A stretch of DNA of 8,750 bases from Clostridia bacterium (GTDB lineage Bacteria > Bacillota > Clostridia > Oscillospirales > SIG627): the NCBI GenBank assembly GCA_017453605.1, contig JAFTEP010000222.1, positions 1 to 8,750 of the forward strand. Reading direction: 5' to 3'. The notes below the pieces were generated by a model that was not told the DNA's origin, did not search any database, and saw only the letters and a program-made list of their open reading frames with translations. A program made the position numbers and the translations under genes. Shown here one piece after another: positions 1 to 5,934 of this stretch. Each line of letters begins with the position of its first letter. Within the stretch, counting starts at the first letter, position 1.

Positions 1-190
1 CTACAATGGGACCGTCCACTATACCAGCGCCAACGCAACCACGGCGAAGGGCTGCAAAGGCGGCCGTGCCAAAATCACGCAGATCTACCAGCTCGGAAAG
101 AGCAAACACCCCTACCACCTCATCCGGATCTCCGGATCCGGCGCGACGGTCTGGGGCTGGGTAGACGCCAACACCTTCAGCAAGGCATGA
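1..190 (+). CDS. Phage endolysin, C-terminal SH3-like domain (5' end outside window)
   Basis: Frame 2 is open from the left edge to TGA at 188-190, giving the last 62 residues of a protein. The visible part reads like the bacterial SH3-type wall-binding domain at the end of many clostridial phage amidases and muramidases: a THYTSA-like start (VHYTSANATT), then KITQIYQ, HPYHLIRISG and the closing VWGWVDANTF. The family role is to hold the lysin on peptidoglycan while an N-terminal catalytic domain, outside the window, cuts it. The TGA overlaps the ATG of the next ORF, and a holin gene follows, which fits a lysis cassette. The enzymatic class of the missing part cannot be read from here; a host wall hydrolase with the same domain is possible but less likely beside a holin. 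Confidence 0.8.
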   Translation, partial: YNGTVHYTSANATTAKGCKGGRAKITQIYQLGKSKHPYHLIRISGSGATVWGWVDANTFSKA

Positions 191-687
191 AGCTGGAGGC
201 GATCCTGAACCTGCTGCTGCTCATCGCCGGAGCGGCAGCAGTCGGCGTCTGGATCATATCAGTCGCCAACTACGACGGAAAAGGGTGCGAACCGGGCGAG
301 CACTGCGACACGTGCCCCTTCCCGCCGTGTGAAAAAAGAAAAACGGAGGACACACATCATGAACGTGGTCAACTTTATCGTCCAGAACTGGGACTTCATT
401 CTTCTGATCGTGGCAGCCATCGCCGGCGTCGTCTTTGCTATCTTCAAGGGCAACAAGTCGGTCGTCATGAAGATGCTTTTCAGTCTCGTCACCGAAGCCG
501 AGAAAGAATACGGCGGCGGCACCGGCGTCCTGAAGCTCGCGGAGGTCATGAACCAGATATACCCGAAGCTCCCGCCCATCGTCAAGACCTTCGTCACGGC
601 CGAGCGCCTGACGAAGTGGGTGGAAGAAGCTCTCGCGGCCGCAAAGGCAAAGTGGGAGAGCAACATCGCCATCGCCGCATATATTGA
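187..687 (+). CDS. Small Cys-rich one-helix lysis-module protein; the ORF runs on through the holin gene
   Basis: The ATG at 187-189 shares bases with the endolysin stop (ATGA). Residues 1-55 look protein-like: a short start, a hydrophobic helix at about residues 5-27 (LLLLIAGAAAVGVWII), then a polar tail with four cysteines in GCEPGEHCDTCPFPPCEK. This resembles a small membrane protein between endolysin and holin, possibly a spanin-like or accessory lysis factor; I do not recognise a named family. From about 359 the frame overlaps the holin gene, and the remaining residues are Arg/His-rich, typical of a shadow frame. The true product may therefore end near 355 in relatives, with the stop lost here by an indel or mutation (an A6 run lies at 332-337), or the long overlap may be real. 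I am fairly confident in the N-terminal part and not in the C-terminal part. Confidence 0.45.
   Translation: MKLEAILNLLLLIAGAAAVGVWIISVANYDGKGCEPGEHCDTCPFPPCEKRKTEDTHHERGQLYRPELGLHSSDRGSHRRRRLCYLQGQQVGRHEDAFQSRHRSRERIRRRHRRPEARGGHEPDIPEAPAHRQDLRHGRAPDEVGGRSSRGRKGKVGEQHRHRRIY
345..349 (+). promoter_or_regulatory. Shine-Dalgarno site for the holin
   Basis: GGAGG lies 9 nt before the ATG at 359. It decides the holin start over the in-frame GTG at 329, which has no such site, and it argues that the holin is translated on its own rather than as a frameshift product of the preceding ORF. Confidence 0.75.
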
Positions 688-748
688 ACAGCCCGCCCAG
701 AACGCGCAGGAAGCGCCTCAGAGCGAGCCGGACAGCGAAGCGGAGTAA
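359..748 (+). CDS. Phage holin, LLH type
   Basis: A 129-residue protein. A single strongly hydrophobic helix spans about residues 11-30 (WDFILLIVAAIAGVVFAIF), followed by a basic turn (KGNK) and a long amphipathic cytosolic region. That region contains EAEKEYGGGTGVLKLAEV and TAERLTKWVEEAL, a pattern typical of the LLH-type phage holins (Phage_holin_6_1), where an AEK..GsGTGk motif follows the helix. The tail is Glu/Ser/Pro-rich. Holins form lesions in the inner membrane at a set time so that endolysin reaches the wall. The gene follows the endolysin, has its own GGAGG site and ends 22 nt before a terminator. Family assignment is by motif recognition only. Confidence 0.8.
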   Translation: MNVVNFIVQNWDFILLIVAAIAGVVFAIFKGNKSVVMKMLFSLVTEAEKEYGGGTGVLKLAEVMNQIYPKLPPIVKTFVTAERLTKWVEEALAAAKAKWESNIAIAAYIEQPAQNAQEAPQSEPDSEAE

Positions 749-770
749 ACGCACACCAACAAACAGAAAA

Positions 771-813
771 GCGCCCAGAGGACCGTTTTCGGCCTTCTGG
801 GCGTTCTTTTTTT
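771..813 (+). terminator. Intrinsic terminator after the lysis genes, probably bidirectional
   Basis: CGCCCAGA (772-779) pairs with TCTGGGCG (796-803). The inner GGACCG (780-785) pairs with CGGCCT (790-795) apart from one A-C mismatch and one G-U, leaving a TTTT loop. TTC and then seven T residues (807-813) follow on the + strand. Read on the - strand the same stem is followed by TTTTCTGTTT, so it can also stop transcription arriving from ssrA, which has no other visible terminator. Confidence 0.9.
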
Positions 814-900
814 GCCGTTATGACCGCACGGCAAGCGGCAGGAGCATGACGAACATCGTGCTGGTGATATACAGGCGCGTGTGTTCGTTTACTCCTCCAA

Positions 901-1245
901 TGGTGGAGGCGACGGGAGTCGAACCCGTGTCCGAAATCCTGTCCGCAGAACTTTCTCCGGGCGCAGTTGACGGTTTAAGTTCCCTCACGGACCGACCGTC
1001 AACGGCCTGTCCGCTCGGTAGCTTCATAGATACACATCAGATCTCAAAGCTTTGACCGGATGCGTTCACTGCTGAAGTGACACCCTTTCCGGGACCGCAG
1101 TCCTTCCCGGGAGGATGGCCGCCTATGTCAGGCAGCGACTGCTAATTTTTCGTTAGCGTTTATTGTTTAATTGCAGTTTTTAAGAGTTCTGCGACTCTGC
1201 CCGCTTGTCCTGTTTCGAAAACCCCGTCGAAGCCTTTACGCCCCC
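901..1245 (-). ncRNA. ssrA: tmRNA (transfer-messenger RNA)
   Basis: On the - strand the gene opens GGGGGCGTAAAGGCTTCGAC and ends in CGCCTCCACCA. The first seven bases pair with CGCCTCC (one G-U) to form the acceptor stem, and CCA is encoded. The T arm is ACGGG-TTCGACT-CCCGT. A pseudoknot fitting PK1 is visible upstream of the tag: GAGT/ACTC closes a loop whose GCAG can pair with CTGC just before the tag. At 345 nt the length is usual. With SmpB, tmRNA enters stalled ribosomes, adds a degradation tag and frees the ribosome. It is transcribed in the same direction as rluB upstream and convergently with the phage lysis genes. Confidence 0.97.
1128..1157 (-). other. tmRNA tag-peptide reading frame
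   Basis: Within ssrA, GCT at 1157-1155 begins a frame reading A N E K L A V A A, then TGA at 1130-1128. With the alanine carried by the tmRNA itself the added tag would be AANEKLAVAA. The resume codon is inferred from the Ala-start convention and from the position after the PK1-like fold. The end is VAA rather than the more common LAA. Confidence 0.88.
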
Positions 1246-1246
1246 G

Positions 1247-1267
1247 TATAGGATCTTTTATAGGATC
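1247..1267 (-). repeat. Short direct repeat in the tmRNA leader
   Basis: TATAGGATC occurs at 1247-1255 and again at 1259-1267 on the + strand, a 12-bp period, between the ssrA -10 box and the mature 5' end. Its role is unknown. It lies in the leader expected to be removed by RNase P. Confidence 0.5.
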
Positions 1268-1278
1268 ATACGCTTAAT

Positions 1279-1307
1279 ATTATATTACAAACTTTTGAGA
1301 TAGTCAA
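1279..1307 (-). promoter_or_regulatory. Sigma-A-type promoter of ssrA
   Basis: On the - strand TTGACT (1307-1302) and a perfect TATAAT (1284-1279) are separated by exactly 17 bp. The start point should lie near 1272, giving a leader of roughly 27 nt before the mature tmRNA end at 1245. The -35 box lies inside the last codons of rluB and the -10 box directly follows its stop codon. Confidence 0.9.
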
Positions 1308-1995
1308 GTTCTTTTTTGTCGAGCTTTCTGATCTCGCCCGATTTCATATTGCCGAGGGTGACCTCTCCCTCGCTTATGCGCGTGAGCCTCGCAACACCTA
1401 AACCGACCTTTTCGCACATCTTTCTTATCTGTCTGTTCCTTCCCTCTCTGAGCGCGAATCTGTAGGTCAGCTTGTCGTATCCCGCGAAATGACCGACCTT
1501 GCAGGGGCGGATCTTATAGCCGTCGATCTCCATAGAGGAATTGAGCGCCTTTAGCTGATCCTGATCGGGTTCCTCCTTGAGACGTACGACGTAGACCTTC
1601 TCGCATTCGCCCGATGGGTGCATCAGCTTGTTGGCGAGTTCGCCGTCGTTCGTGAGGATGACGAGCCCTTCGGAATCGAGGTCGAGCCTGCCGATGGGAT
1701 AGACGCGCTCGGGAAGCTCGGCGACGATGTCACCGATGCCCTTTCTCCCCTTCTCGTCGCTCATCGTCGAAACGCAGCCTCTCGGCTTGAAAAACTTGAA
1801 ATACAGCTTTCTTTCGACCTTCTCGATCAGTTTCCCCTTGTAGGTAACGGTCGCTTCAGCGGGGGCGATCCTCATTCCGGGCTGAGCCTTTACTCCGTCG
1901 ACCTCGAAATGGCCCGCAGCGATCTCCTCTTCGGCCTTGCGGCGGGACATCAGACCGCATTCGGAAACGAATTTCTGCAGTTTTATGCTTTCCAT
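1285..1995 (-). CDS. rluB: rRNA pseudouridine synthase, RsuA/RluB family
   Basis: 236 residues. An N-terminal S4 RNA-binding domain (about 4-50, IKLQKFVSECGLMSRRKAEE) precedes the synthase domain. The catalytic motif is GRLDLDSEGLVILTNDG, with the expected catalytic Asp at residue 105, and the late family motif EGRNRQIRKM is at 184-193. The family turns single uridines of 16S or 23S rRNA into pseudouridine. RluB is favoured over RsuA because in Bacillus the equivalent gene lies near scpA-scpB and a D,D-carboxypeptidase, as here; the exact target is inferred. The ATG at 1995 has AGGA 9 nt upstream and lies 24 nt after the carboxypeptidase stop. The 3' end overlaps the -35 box of the ssrA promoter, and no terminator separates the two genes. 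Confidence 0.93.
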   Translation of the reverse strand: MESIKLQKFVSECGLMSRRKAEEEIAAGHFEVDGVKAQPGMRIAPAEATVTYKGKLIEKVERKLYFKFFKPRGCVSTMSDEKGRKGIGDIVAELPERVYPIGRLDLDSEGLVILTNDGELANKLMHPSGECEKVYVVRLKEEPDQDQLKALNSSMEIDGYKIRPCKVGHFAGYDKLTYRFALREGRNRQIRKMCEKVGLGVARLTRISEGEVTLGNMKSGEIRKLDKKELDYLKSL

Positions 1996-2019
1996 TTTTA
2001 TGAGTCCTTATTTACAATA

Positions 2020-3174
2020 TCAAAGCTTTTTGATCCCCAAAAAGTTCAGTATCTTTTGAAAAAGCGTCGGTGGCTCGAAAAACCCGACGTCGCGCTCGGG
2101 ATACAGCTCTACCGAGCCGATCTTCTCGCCGTTTATCCAAAATACGGCTCTGCCGACGGGAAGAGGAACGTTAGGGTCCGATGAAGAATACGCTCTGACG
2201 GGAGCGTATAGAAAAAACGGGAGTTCGAAAACGACGTCAACGTTTTTATCTTCTCTGAGAAAAAGCGTCAGGCCCTCACGGTTGACGACGGAAACGAAGT
2301 TTTCCTCGGATCCGACGACGCTGACGTTTCTTTTAAGTTCGCCGGCCGCGCAAAGTTCGACGGGATCGTACAAAGAGAATCCGTGTTCGAAGAGCGAGAC
2401 GTGATCGTTCCAGTCGTCGGGATCGCAGATCGTCGAGCATATCAGCTTCACTCCGTCTTTTTCGGCGGAGCTTACAAGGCATCTTCCCGCCTCGCGGGTG
2501 TATCCCGTCTTTCCGGCGGTGCAGAATCCGTATCGCCACAAAAGCCGGTTGTGATTGGAAAAATATCTGTATTTGGATCCCGAAAGCGGCGATCTGTGAG
2601 TTTTTGACGACGAGATCGAACAAAAAAGCGGCTCTTTCAGACATTCGCGCATGATGAGCGCAAGATCGTATGCGCTCGAATAATGTCCGTCCGCGGGAAG
2701 ACCGCTCGCGTTGACAAAATGCGTGTCTTCAAGTCCGAGCGAGAGCGCGGTCGAATTCATAAGAGCGGCAAATTCTTCCTCCGAGCCGCCGACGTGGATC
2801 GCAAGGGCGACCGCGGCGTCGTTTGCGCTCTCAAGAAGAAGCGCGAAAAGAAGCTCCCTTACGCTGATTTTCTCAAGCGCAGCAAGATATACCGACGAGC
2901 CCTCGGTCCCGGCGGCGCGCTTGTCTACGGTGACGATACCGTCGGGGTCGCAGGATCTTATGACGCAGAGCGCGGTCATTATCTTTGTGGTGCTCGCCAT
3001 CGGAAGACGCTCGTGAGAGGATCTTTCGAGGATGACCGATCCGTCGAGCGCGTCCATAAGGCAGTATGCCTGAGCAGATACTGACGGAGCGGCGCACACC
3101 GCGGGAGCCGAGGCGGCAATTGCGGCGATGAGCGCAAGAAAGACAGCGGCGGTCTTTTTTAAGATTCGGGACAT
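2020..3174 (-). CDS. Serine-type D-Ala-D-Ala carboxypeptidase (peptidase S11; DacF/DacB-like)
   Basis: 384 residues, normal for the family. A signal peptide spans about 1-28 (basic start, hydrophobic core, AVCAA end). The three penicillin-binding motifs are in order: SxxK as STTK at 61-64 (catalytic Ser61), SxN as SAN at 116-118, and KTG at 222-224. A PBP5_C-like beta domain follows, and the last residues (LFQKILNFLGIKKL) could form an amphipathic membrane anchor. The enzyme removes the terminal D-Ala from peptidoglycan stem peptides outside the cell and so limits cross-linking. Homologues dacF and dacB act in spore cortex formation in Bacillus, and the neighbours ytfJ and ytfI-like fit that, but a vegetative role is possible. 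ATG 3174 has AAGGA 11 nt upstream. The 71-nt gap before it is AT-rich; I see no firm promoter there. Confidence 0.93.
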   Translation of the reverse strand: MSRILKKTAAVFLALIAAIAASAPAVCAAPSVSAQAYCLMDALDGSVILERSSHERLPMASTTKIMTALCVIRSCDPDGIVTVDKRAAGTEGSSVYLAALEKISVRELLFALLLESANDAAVALAIHVGGSEEEFAALMNSTALSLGLEDTHFVNASGLPADGHYSSAYDLALIMRECLKEPLFCSISSSKTHRSPLSGSKYRYFSNHNRLLWRYGFCTAGKTGYTREAGRCLVSSAEKDGVKLICSTICDPDDWNDHVSLFEHGFSLYDPVELCAAGELKRNVSVVGSEENFVSVVNREGLTLFLREDKNVDVVFELPFFLYAPVRAYSSSDPNVPLPVGRAVFWINGEKIGSVELYPERDVGFFEPPTLFQKILNFLGIKKL

Positions 3175-3245
3175 CGGATCATTTTCCTTTTTATAGTTTT
3201 TATTAAAGACTATGAAAAAAGAAAATGAAAAATGCCAAGCGGTTT

Positions 3246-3671
3246 TTACTCTTCTTCGGGCTCTTCTTCCTTTTTCTTTGAGAAGACGCCTTTGAGCTTT
3301 TCGATGATGGACGGGGACTTTTCAAGCAGTTCGGTCACGGAGCCGACGATGTTGTCGGAGCCGGGCTGAGACGGAGCCGAGACGGGCAAAAACCTGACGT
3401 CCGAGCCCGCACAGATGAGAAAGCCGACGGGATTGACCGCCATTCCCGCGCCGTTGCCGCCGCCGAAATGAGGATCGTCCCTTTTGGGATTGTTCTTCGA
3501 GTCGAAGTCGATCCCGCCAGAGGTGAAGCCGACGGAAACTCTGGAGACCGGGATAACGACGGTGGAATCGGGCAGAGTTATCGGAGTGCCGATGACCGTG
3601 TCGACGCTCATCGCTTTTTTGAGGTTTTCGACCGAGGCGTCAATCACCTGCTTCAACGGTATTTCGTTCAT
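3246..3671 (-). CDS. ytfJ: GerW-family sporulation protein YtfJ
   Basis: 141 residues with the family hallmarks GTPITLPDSTVVIPVSRVS (about 28-46), VGFTSGG (47-53) and FGGGNGAGMAVNPVGFLI (69-86). The tail is charged (KKKEEEPEEE). In Bacillus subtilis YtfJ (GerW) is made in the forespore and is needed for normal germination with calcium-dipicolinate; the molecular activity is not known. Homologues also occur in some species not known to sporulate. AGGAG lies 9 nt before the ATG at 3671, and the first 32 nt overlap the end of the DUF2953 gene. The same ytfI-ytfJ pairing exists in Bacillus, which supports both calls. Confidence 0.93.
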   Translation of the reverse strand: MNEIPLKQVIDASVENLKKAMSVDTVIGTPITLPDSTVVIPVSRVSVGFTSGGIDFDSKNNPKRDDPHFGGGNGAGMAVNPVGFLICAGSDVRFLPVSAPSQPGSDNIVGSVTELLEKSPSIIEKLKGVFSKKKEEEPEEE

Positions 3672-4317
3672 CTTTATTTTCTCCTTTTTTGGTTTTGACA
3701 GTTATTAAAACTTTGAGCGCCTTTAATCCGAGAATGAGCGCGTCGATGATCCTCAGAGAAACGTCGGCGTCACATTCTGCGTCAAAATATGCGCCGGGAA
3801 AATACGGATATACGCCGACTTTTTTATAATCTATCCGGCAGTCGAGAAAGTGAGACGCGAGCTCGCAGAGCTGAAATACCGCGGGCTGTGCGGCGCCGTA
3901 AAGAAGAGCGGTGACGTGAGGCTCCGAGGCGCCGACACTCATTCGAAGCGCACTGACGCGGATCCTGAGGCGCGAAAAGAGATCTTTTAGGAGCTTTTTT
4001 AAAAGCCGCGTGATGAACCTTATGGAATCGAGAGTTTCCGAAAAAGAACGCTTTTTCTTTTCCTCTGGCGCGTTTTCCTGAACGGGCGCCGGCTTTTTCT
4101 TCTTTTCGGCTTTTTTCTTTTTTTCTTTCTTCGGACGGTCAAGGAGTTTTTTCAGATCGAGAGTTATAAACCAGAACCTGAGCTTCAGCTTCGGCTTTTC
4201 TTCGTAAACGAATCTCAGATGGACGCGGGAAAGAAGAAAAACGGCAAAGAAACAGACGACGCCGCCTATAACGTACAGAGCCGTCAAAGCTCCACCGCCC
4301 TTTTTTCGTCGCTGCAC
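3640..4317 (-). CDS. DUF2953 membrane protein, YtfI-like
   Basis: 225 residues. A basic N terminus precedes one membrane helix at about 11-30, then a short beta-like stretch (LRFVYEEKPKLKLRFWFITLDL), a very Lys/Glu-rich linker at 61-90, and a C-terminal region (about 95-205) with a LLYGAAQPAVFQL-like segment typical of DUF2953. Biochemical function is unknown; it is probably a bitopic membrane protein with its larger part on one side. The chosen start is GTG at 4317, overlapping the oxidoreductase by 34 nt. The ribosome site there is weak, and TTG at codon 11, placed on the upstream TGA, is an alternative that would remove the basic N terminus. The position next to ytfJ supports a spore-related role. 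Confidence 0.82.
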   Translation of the reverse strand: MQRRKKGGGALTALYVIGGVVCFFAVFLLSRVHLRFVYEEKPKLKLRFWFITLDLKKLLDRPKKEKKKKAEKKKKPAPVQENAPEEKKKRSFSETLDSIRFITRLLKKLLKDLFSRLRIRVSALRMSVGASEPHVTALLYGAAQPAVFQLCELASHFLDCRIDYKKVGVYPYFPGAYFDAECDADVSLRIIDALILGLKALKVLITVKTKKGENKDERNTVEAGD

Positions 4318-5321
4318 TTCTTGCAGGCGAGAAGGATCTTCAAAACCTCAAGGGCTTCGGAGGGATCGACGGGAGGCGGAGCCTCGCCGCAAAGAGCCTT
4401 ATAGAGCGCTCTGTAGAAAGCGCCGTAGTCCCCGTTTACGGTCGGATAGGGAGTCTCGTGGGCGTCGGAGGGTTTAAGGATCCCGAACTCGTCGGGAGTT
4501 TCGTTCCTCCAGGCGGGATCGGAAGGCCTCAGACCGGCGTTGAGCTGGGCTTCCTGGATATCGCAGCCTTTCTTATAGTAACTGCCCTCCGTGCCGTGAC
4601 AGACGAGGGAATACCCGGGCTTGGGAGCGGCAAGAGAGGAGCGGACGGTGACCCTCAGTCCGTCCGGATAGAAAAGCGAGGCGTCCATCCTGTCGGGAGC
4701 CGCGCTGAAATCGCGGAGAGTTCTAAGATCGCAGAAGACTCTTTCGGGCTTCCCGAAAAGATGATAAGCCTGATCGATCTGATGCACTCCGAGATCCCAG
4801 AGGATGCCGGCGGAGGCAAAAGACGAAAACTTCCAGTGCTTCGGCGAGGCGCCCTTCGGGAAGCGGTCGATCCCGAGAAATAGATCGACCGGTCTGCCGA
4901 TAAGTCCTTTTGAAAGTATCTCTTTGAGAGTGACGATCTCGCTGTCGAAGCGGCGGTTCTGATAGACCGTGAGGACGAGTTTTTTTGACGCGGCAAGCTC
5001 GATAAGCTCGCGCGCCTGATCGGGAGTTTCGCAGAATGGCTTGTCCACGAGAACGTTCAAGCCCTTTTCAAGAGCCGCCTTCGCCTGCTCGAAGTGGAGA
5101 AAGTTCGGAGTGCAGATCACGGCGAGATCGCAGCCCGAATCAAGAAGCTCCTCAAAGCTTCTGACGGTCTTTACGCCGGGATAAAGCTCGGCGGCGCGAG
5201 AGTGAGTGCGCTCGTAAACGGCTTTCAGTTCAAAGCCCGGAGTAGACGTTATGAACGGTGCGTGGAAAAGCCTGCCGGCTGTACCGAAGCCGGAAAGCGC
5301 GACCTTGAAAACGCGATTCAT
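4284..5321 (-). CDS. Gfo/Idh/MocA-family oxidoreductase, IolW (YvaA)-like
   Basis: 345 residues from the ATG at 5321. The N-terminal Rossmann fold has GFGTAGRLFHAPFI (11-24), a close match to the GxGxxGxxFHaPfI pattern of the YvaA/IolW branch. The family lysine motif appears as DKP (93-95, Lys94). The C-terminal substrate domain has WDLGVHQIDQ (175-184) with the Asp176-His180 pair expected at the active site. Members use NAD(P) to oxidise or reduce sugars and inositols; IolW works on scyllo-inositol with NADP, but the substrate here is inferred only by resemblance. The gene begins 22 nt after scpB and overlaps the DUF2953 gene by 34 nt, so it is cotranscribed, although no sugar or inositol genes are nearby. 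Cytosolic, with no signal peptide. Confidence 0.88.
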   Translation of the reverse strand: MNRVFKVALSGFGTAGRLFHAPFITSTPGFELKAVYERTHSRAAELYPGVKTVRSFEELLDSGCDLAVICTPNFLHFEQAKAALEKGLNVLVDKPFCETPDQARELIELAASKKLVLTVYQNRRFDSEIVTLKEILSKGLIGRPVDLFLGIDRFPKGASPKHWKFSSFASAGILWDLGVHQIDQAYHLFGKPERVFCDLRTLRDFSAAPDRMDASLFYPDGLRVTVRSSLAAPKPGYSLVCHGTEGSYYKKGCDIQEAQLNAGLRPSDPAWRNETPDEFGILKPSDAHETPYPTVNGDYGAFYRALYKALCGEAPPPVDPSEALEVLKILLACKKCSDEKRAVEL

Positions 5322-5328
5322 TTTAGAT

Positions 5329-5334
5329 CCACCT
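5329..5334 (-). promoter_or_regulatory. Shine-Dalgarno site for the oxidoreductase
   Basis: AGGTGG on the - strand lies 7 nt before the ATG at 5321. It fixes the start there, although the frame stays open to 5522 inside scpB. The Rossmann fold begins right after this ATG. Confidence 0.75.
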
Positions 5335-5343
5335 ATAAAAAAA

Positions 5344-5934
5344 TCACTTATCCGACTCTTCGGAGTTTTCCTGAGCGAGAGAAGAGATGTCGAGCTGGAC
5401 GGGCTCGTCGTCCTCAGGATCGAGATCCCTGACGGAACTGAGACCGAAACAGCGAAGAAAATCCGGGGTCGTGCGGTAAAGTATGGGCTTTCCGGGGGCG
5501 TCGAGCCTGCCGCATTCTTCAATTAGAGAGCGCGAGATGAGAGTGTTGATGATGCCGGTGCAGTCGACTCCCCTCACCTTTTCAATATAGCCTTTCGTGA
5601 CCGGCTGTCTGTAGGCGACGACGGCAAGAGCCTCGAGCGCGGCCTTAGACATCGGAGCGGTGCGCTTTATCTCCAAAAACTTGCTGACGTATTCGCCGTA
5701 CTCCCTGCGGGTGCAGAGCTGGAGCGAGCCGTCGAGACGGACGAGCTGAAACGAGGAAGACGAAGCGTCGATCTTCTTTTCGAGAGCGTCGACGCAAAGC
5801 GCGATCTCCTCGTCCCTGACGCCGAACAGTTCCGAGAGCTTTGTCAGCTCTACGGGCTCTCCTCCGGCAAACAGGACGGCTTCGACGGCGTTTGTCAGAA
5901 AGTCGAATTCATAATCGGTGTTGGTCCATTTCAA
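5344..5934 (-). CDS. scpB: Segregation and condensation protein B
   Basis: 196 residues with the two winged-helix domains of ScpB. Typical segments are AVEAVLFAGGEPVELTKLSE (about 17-36), SKAALEALAVVAYRQPVTKG (96-115) and the wing portion IEKVRGVDCTGIINTLISRSLIEE. The tail after about residue 170 is acidic. ScpB dimers bind ScpA and, with SMC, form the condensin-like complex that loads at origins and helps separate sister chromosomes. The start is TTG at 5934, whose first bases form the scpA stop (TTGA), and a strong GGAGGG lies upstream. A nearby ATG (5929-5927) is out of frame. Coupled translation with scpA fits the fixed stoichiometry of the complex. Confidence 0.95.
   Translation of the reverse strand: MKWTNTDYEFDFLTNAVEAVLFAGGEPVELTKLSELFGVRDEEIALCVDALEKKIDASSSSFQLVRLDGSLQLCTRREYGEYVSKFLEIKRTAPMSKAALEALAVVAYRQPVTKGYIEKVRGVDCTGIINTLISRSLIEECGRLDAPGKPILYRTTPDFLRCFGLSSVRDLDPEDDEPVQLDISSLAQENSEESDK

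Noticed and set aside
328..340. Programmed frameshift joining the Cys-rich ORF to the holin
   Set aside because: The A run does not form a canonical slippery heptamer in frame, the needed shift is +1, and the holin has its own strong start.
329..358. GTG at 329 as the holin start
   Set aside because: It adds only a charged stretch (MKKEKRRTHI) and lies before the GGAGG site that serves the ATG at 359.
254..754. Two long - strand frames opposite the lysis genes
   Set aside because: Composition is that of a complement shadow, and the + strand holin and small protein explain the region.
684..1055. Open frames on both strands over 684-1055 and 818-1027
   Set aside because: They cross the terminator and the tmRNA gene, whose structure explains the sequence; no ribosome site or family likeness.
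3175..3245. Possible promoter, perhaps of a sporulation sigma factor, before the carboxypeptidase gene
   Set aside because: TTGGCA and CATAGT-like elements exist but the matches are weak in an AT-rich gap; I could not support any one sigma class.
5322..5522. Upstream extension of the oxidoreductase frame into scpB
   Set aside because: The extension is Ser/Pro-rich with no fold likeness; the ATG at 5321 has a good ribosome site and the Rossmann motif begins just after it.
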